From assembly GCA_046723645.1 (NCBI GenBank), contig JBKOUY010000026.1, forward strand, positions 1 to 38,376: a DNA stretch of 38,376 nt, in the 5' to 3' direction. Source of the stretch: DASQUK01 sp046723645. GTDB taxonomy: Bacteria; Actinomycetota; Acidimicrobiia; Acidimicrobiales; VFJN01. Both the position numbers and the translations under genes were made by a program. The notes under the pieces are model-generated. The model saw nothing but the letters and a program-made list of their open reading frames with translations. It was not told the DNA's origin and did not search any database. This document shows positions 37,607 through 38,376 of this stretch, in pieces (position 1 is the stretch's first letter; the number at the start of each line of letters is the position of its first letter).

Positions 37607-38376
37607 ATGGTCACGGGCGTTGCGGGGGATCGCTTCCAGGGCAAGGTCGCCATCGTCACCGGCTCGTCGCGCGAACCGAGCATCGGGCGGTCCACCGCCG
37701 TGCGCCTGGCGCGGGAAGGTGCGTTGGTGATCATCAACGGCCGGACCGAGGACGACCTCCGGGCCGCCGAGCGAGAGTTGCGGGACGCGGGCCTCGAGGT
37801 CACCGCCGTCGCCGGTTCCCTGCAGGACGAGGGCACGCCGCCCCGCCTGGTGGACGCCGCGGTCGACCGCTACGGGCGCCTCGACGCGGTCGTCAACACC
37901 GTGGGCGGGACGCGTTACCAGGGATCGCCGCGGGAGATCGACCGGGCCGCCTACCTGAAGACCGTCGAGCTGAACACCTGGGGCACGATCGCCCTCGTCC
38001 AGGAGGCGCTGCGGGGCGGACTGGCCGACGGGGGCGGCGCGGTCGTGAACGTGTCCAGCGGCACCGTCAACAAGACGACGCCGTCGATGATCGCGTACGC
38101 CGCCGCCAAGGCGGCGCTCAACGCCGTGACCCGCACGCTCGCGCGCGACCTGGGGCCGCTCGGCGTGAGGGTGAACGCGGTGGCGCCCGGCCTCACCAAG
38201 ACGTCGGGGACCCGGTCGATGTGGGAGGCCGACGACGGCGCCGCCGCCGGGGGCAACCTCGTGCTCGGCCGCCTCACGACCGCCGACGACATCGCCAGTG
38301 CGTGCGCCTTCCTGCTGTCCGACGACGCCGCCTCGATCACCGGCGTCGTCATCGACGTCGACGCCGGCAACCACCT
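37607..38376 (+). CDS. Short-chain dehydrogenase, truncated by window edge
   Basis: The 256 codons present cover almost a full classical SDR: Rossmann start VAIVTGSSREPSIGRSTA (a longer glycine loop than TGxxxGIG), NGRTEDD at strand 2, VNTVGGT in place of NNAG, and the catalytic Ser in NVSSGTV. AYAAAKAAL supplies Tyr-Lys, VNAVAPGLTKT follows, and the C-terminal GVVIDVDAGNH reaches the window end. Only a few residues are missing. NGR at strand 2 favours NADP. It probably belongs with the same catabolic region. Confidence 0.88.
   Translation, partial: MVTGVAGDRFQGKVAIVTGSSREPSIGRSTAVRLAREGALVIINGRTEDDLRAAERELRDAGLEVTAVAGSLQDEGTPPRLVDAAVDRYGRLDAVVNTVGGTRYQGSPREIDRAAYLKTVELNTWGTIALVQEALRGGLADGGGAVVNVSSGTVNKTTPSMIAYAAAKAALNAVTRTLARDLGPLGVRVNAVAPGLTKTSGTRSMWEADDGAAAGGNLVLGRLTTADDIASACAFLLSDDAASITGVVIDVDAGNH

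Noticed and set aside
1..38376. CRISPR arrays, tRNA or rRNA genes
   Set aside because: No regularly spaced direct repeats and no tRNA or rRNA signatures were recognised by eye; a covariance-model scan was not possible.

Overview
The window is high-GC chromosomal DNA with dense, mostly leaderless or short-leader genes. It probably comes from an actinomycete, possibly a member of the Acidimicrobiia. This is inferred from a DUF222/HNH (13E12-type) gene with an SOS-box-like site, an F420-type LLM oxidoreductase, a paired TrkA module, an Asp-rich lipoprotein start and many TANNNT-6-to-8-nt-start promoters. I saw no rRNA, tRNA, CRISPR array, insertion sequence or prophage. No gene-free stretch exceeds 300 bases; the longest are about 1772-2060, 26204-26450 and 34275-34447.

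Left part (1-8.5 kb) is housekeeping: the end of a 2-oxoacid dehydrogenase module (lpd then E2), a serine beta-lactamase-like hydrolase, two overlapping TrkA potassium-uptake regulators, a bfd-bfr iron-storage pair, mscL, a TIGR01777-type epimerase overlapping a HAD phosphatase, and an SDR dehydrogenase with its own promoter and operator.

The most unusual locus is 8.56-15.15 kb, all on the minus strand. A soluble 833-residue protein joins an apparently complete ABC-transporter ATPase domain to two GAF-like domains and a full histidine kinase. Next come an overlapping OmpR/KdpE-type response regulator and a three-gene XylFGH-like importer (lipoprotein, single-domain ATPase, permease). The gap before the binding-protein gene holds four GTGAAC-like half-sites in two 11-bp-spaced pairs, where an OmpR-type regulator could bind. 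I infer an importer-coupled two-component system in which a transporter ATPase module is fused to the kinase. An XRE-cupin regulator and a divergent EamA transporter lie just upstream and share two mirror-image 23-bp sites.

The middle part (16.8-26.2 kb) is a catabolic island: an amidohydrolase, an acyl-CoA synthetase, an epimerase/DUF35/non-canonical thiolase operon (resembling steroid side-chain aldolase pairs), a type III CoA-transferase, an N-acyl-D-amino-acid deacylase-like enzyme and an SDR. The substrate is unknown. Divergent genes at 22.3 kb have starts only 25 bp apart with overlapping -10 elements and a shared perfect palindrome.

The right part (26.4-38.4 kb) holds the DUF222/HNH gene, a methyltransferase, an ECF-like sigma factor, a DUF5995-like protein, a large unrecognised membrane protein, an LLM oxidoreductase, a small remnant of a phosphotriesterase-like gene, an FAH-family hydrolase, a molybdenum hydroxylase large subunit without its partner subunits, an EthD-like protein and a truncated SDR at the edge.
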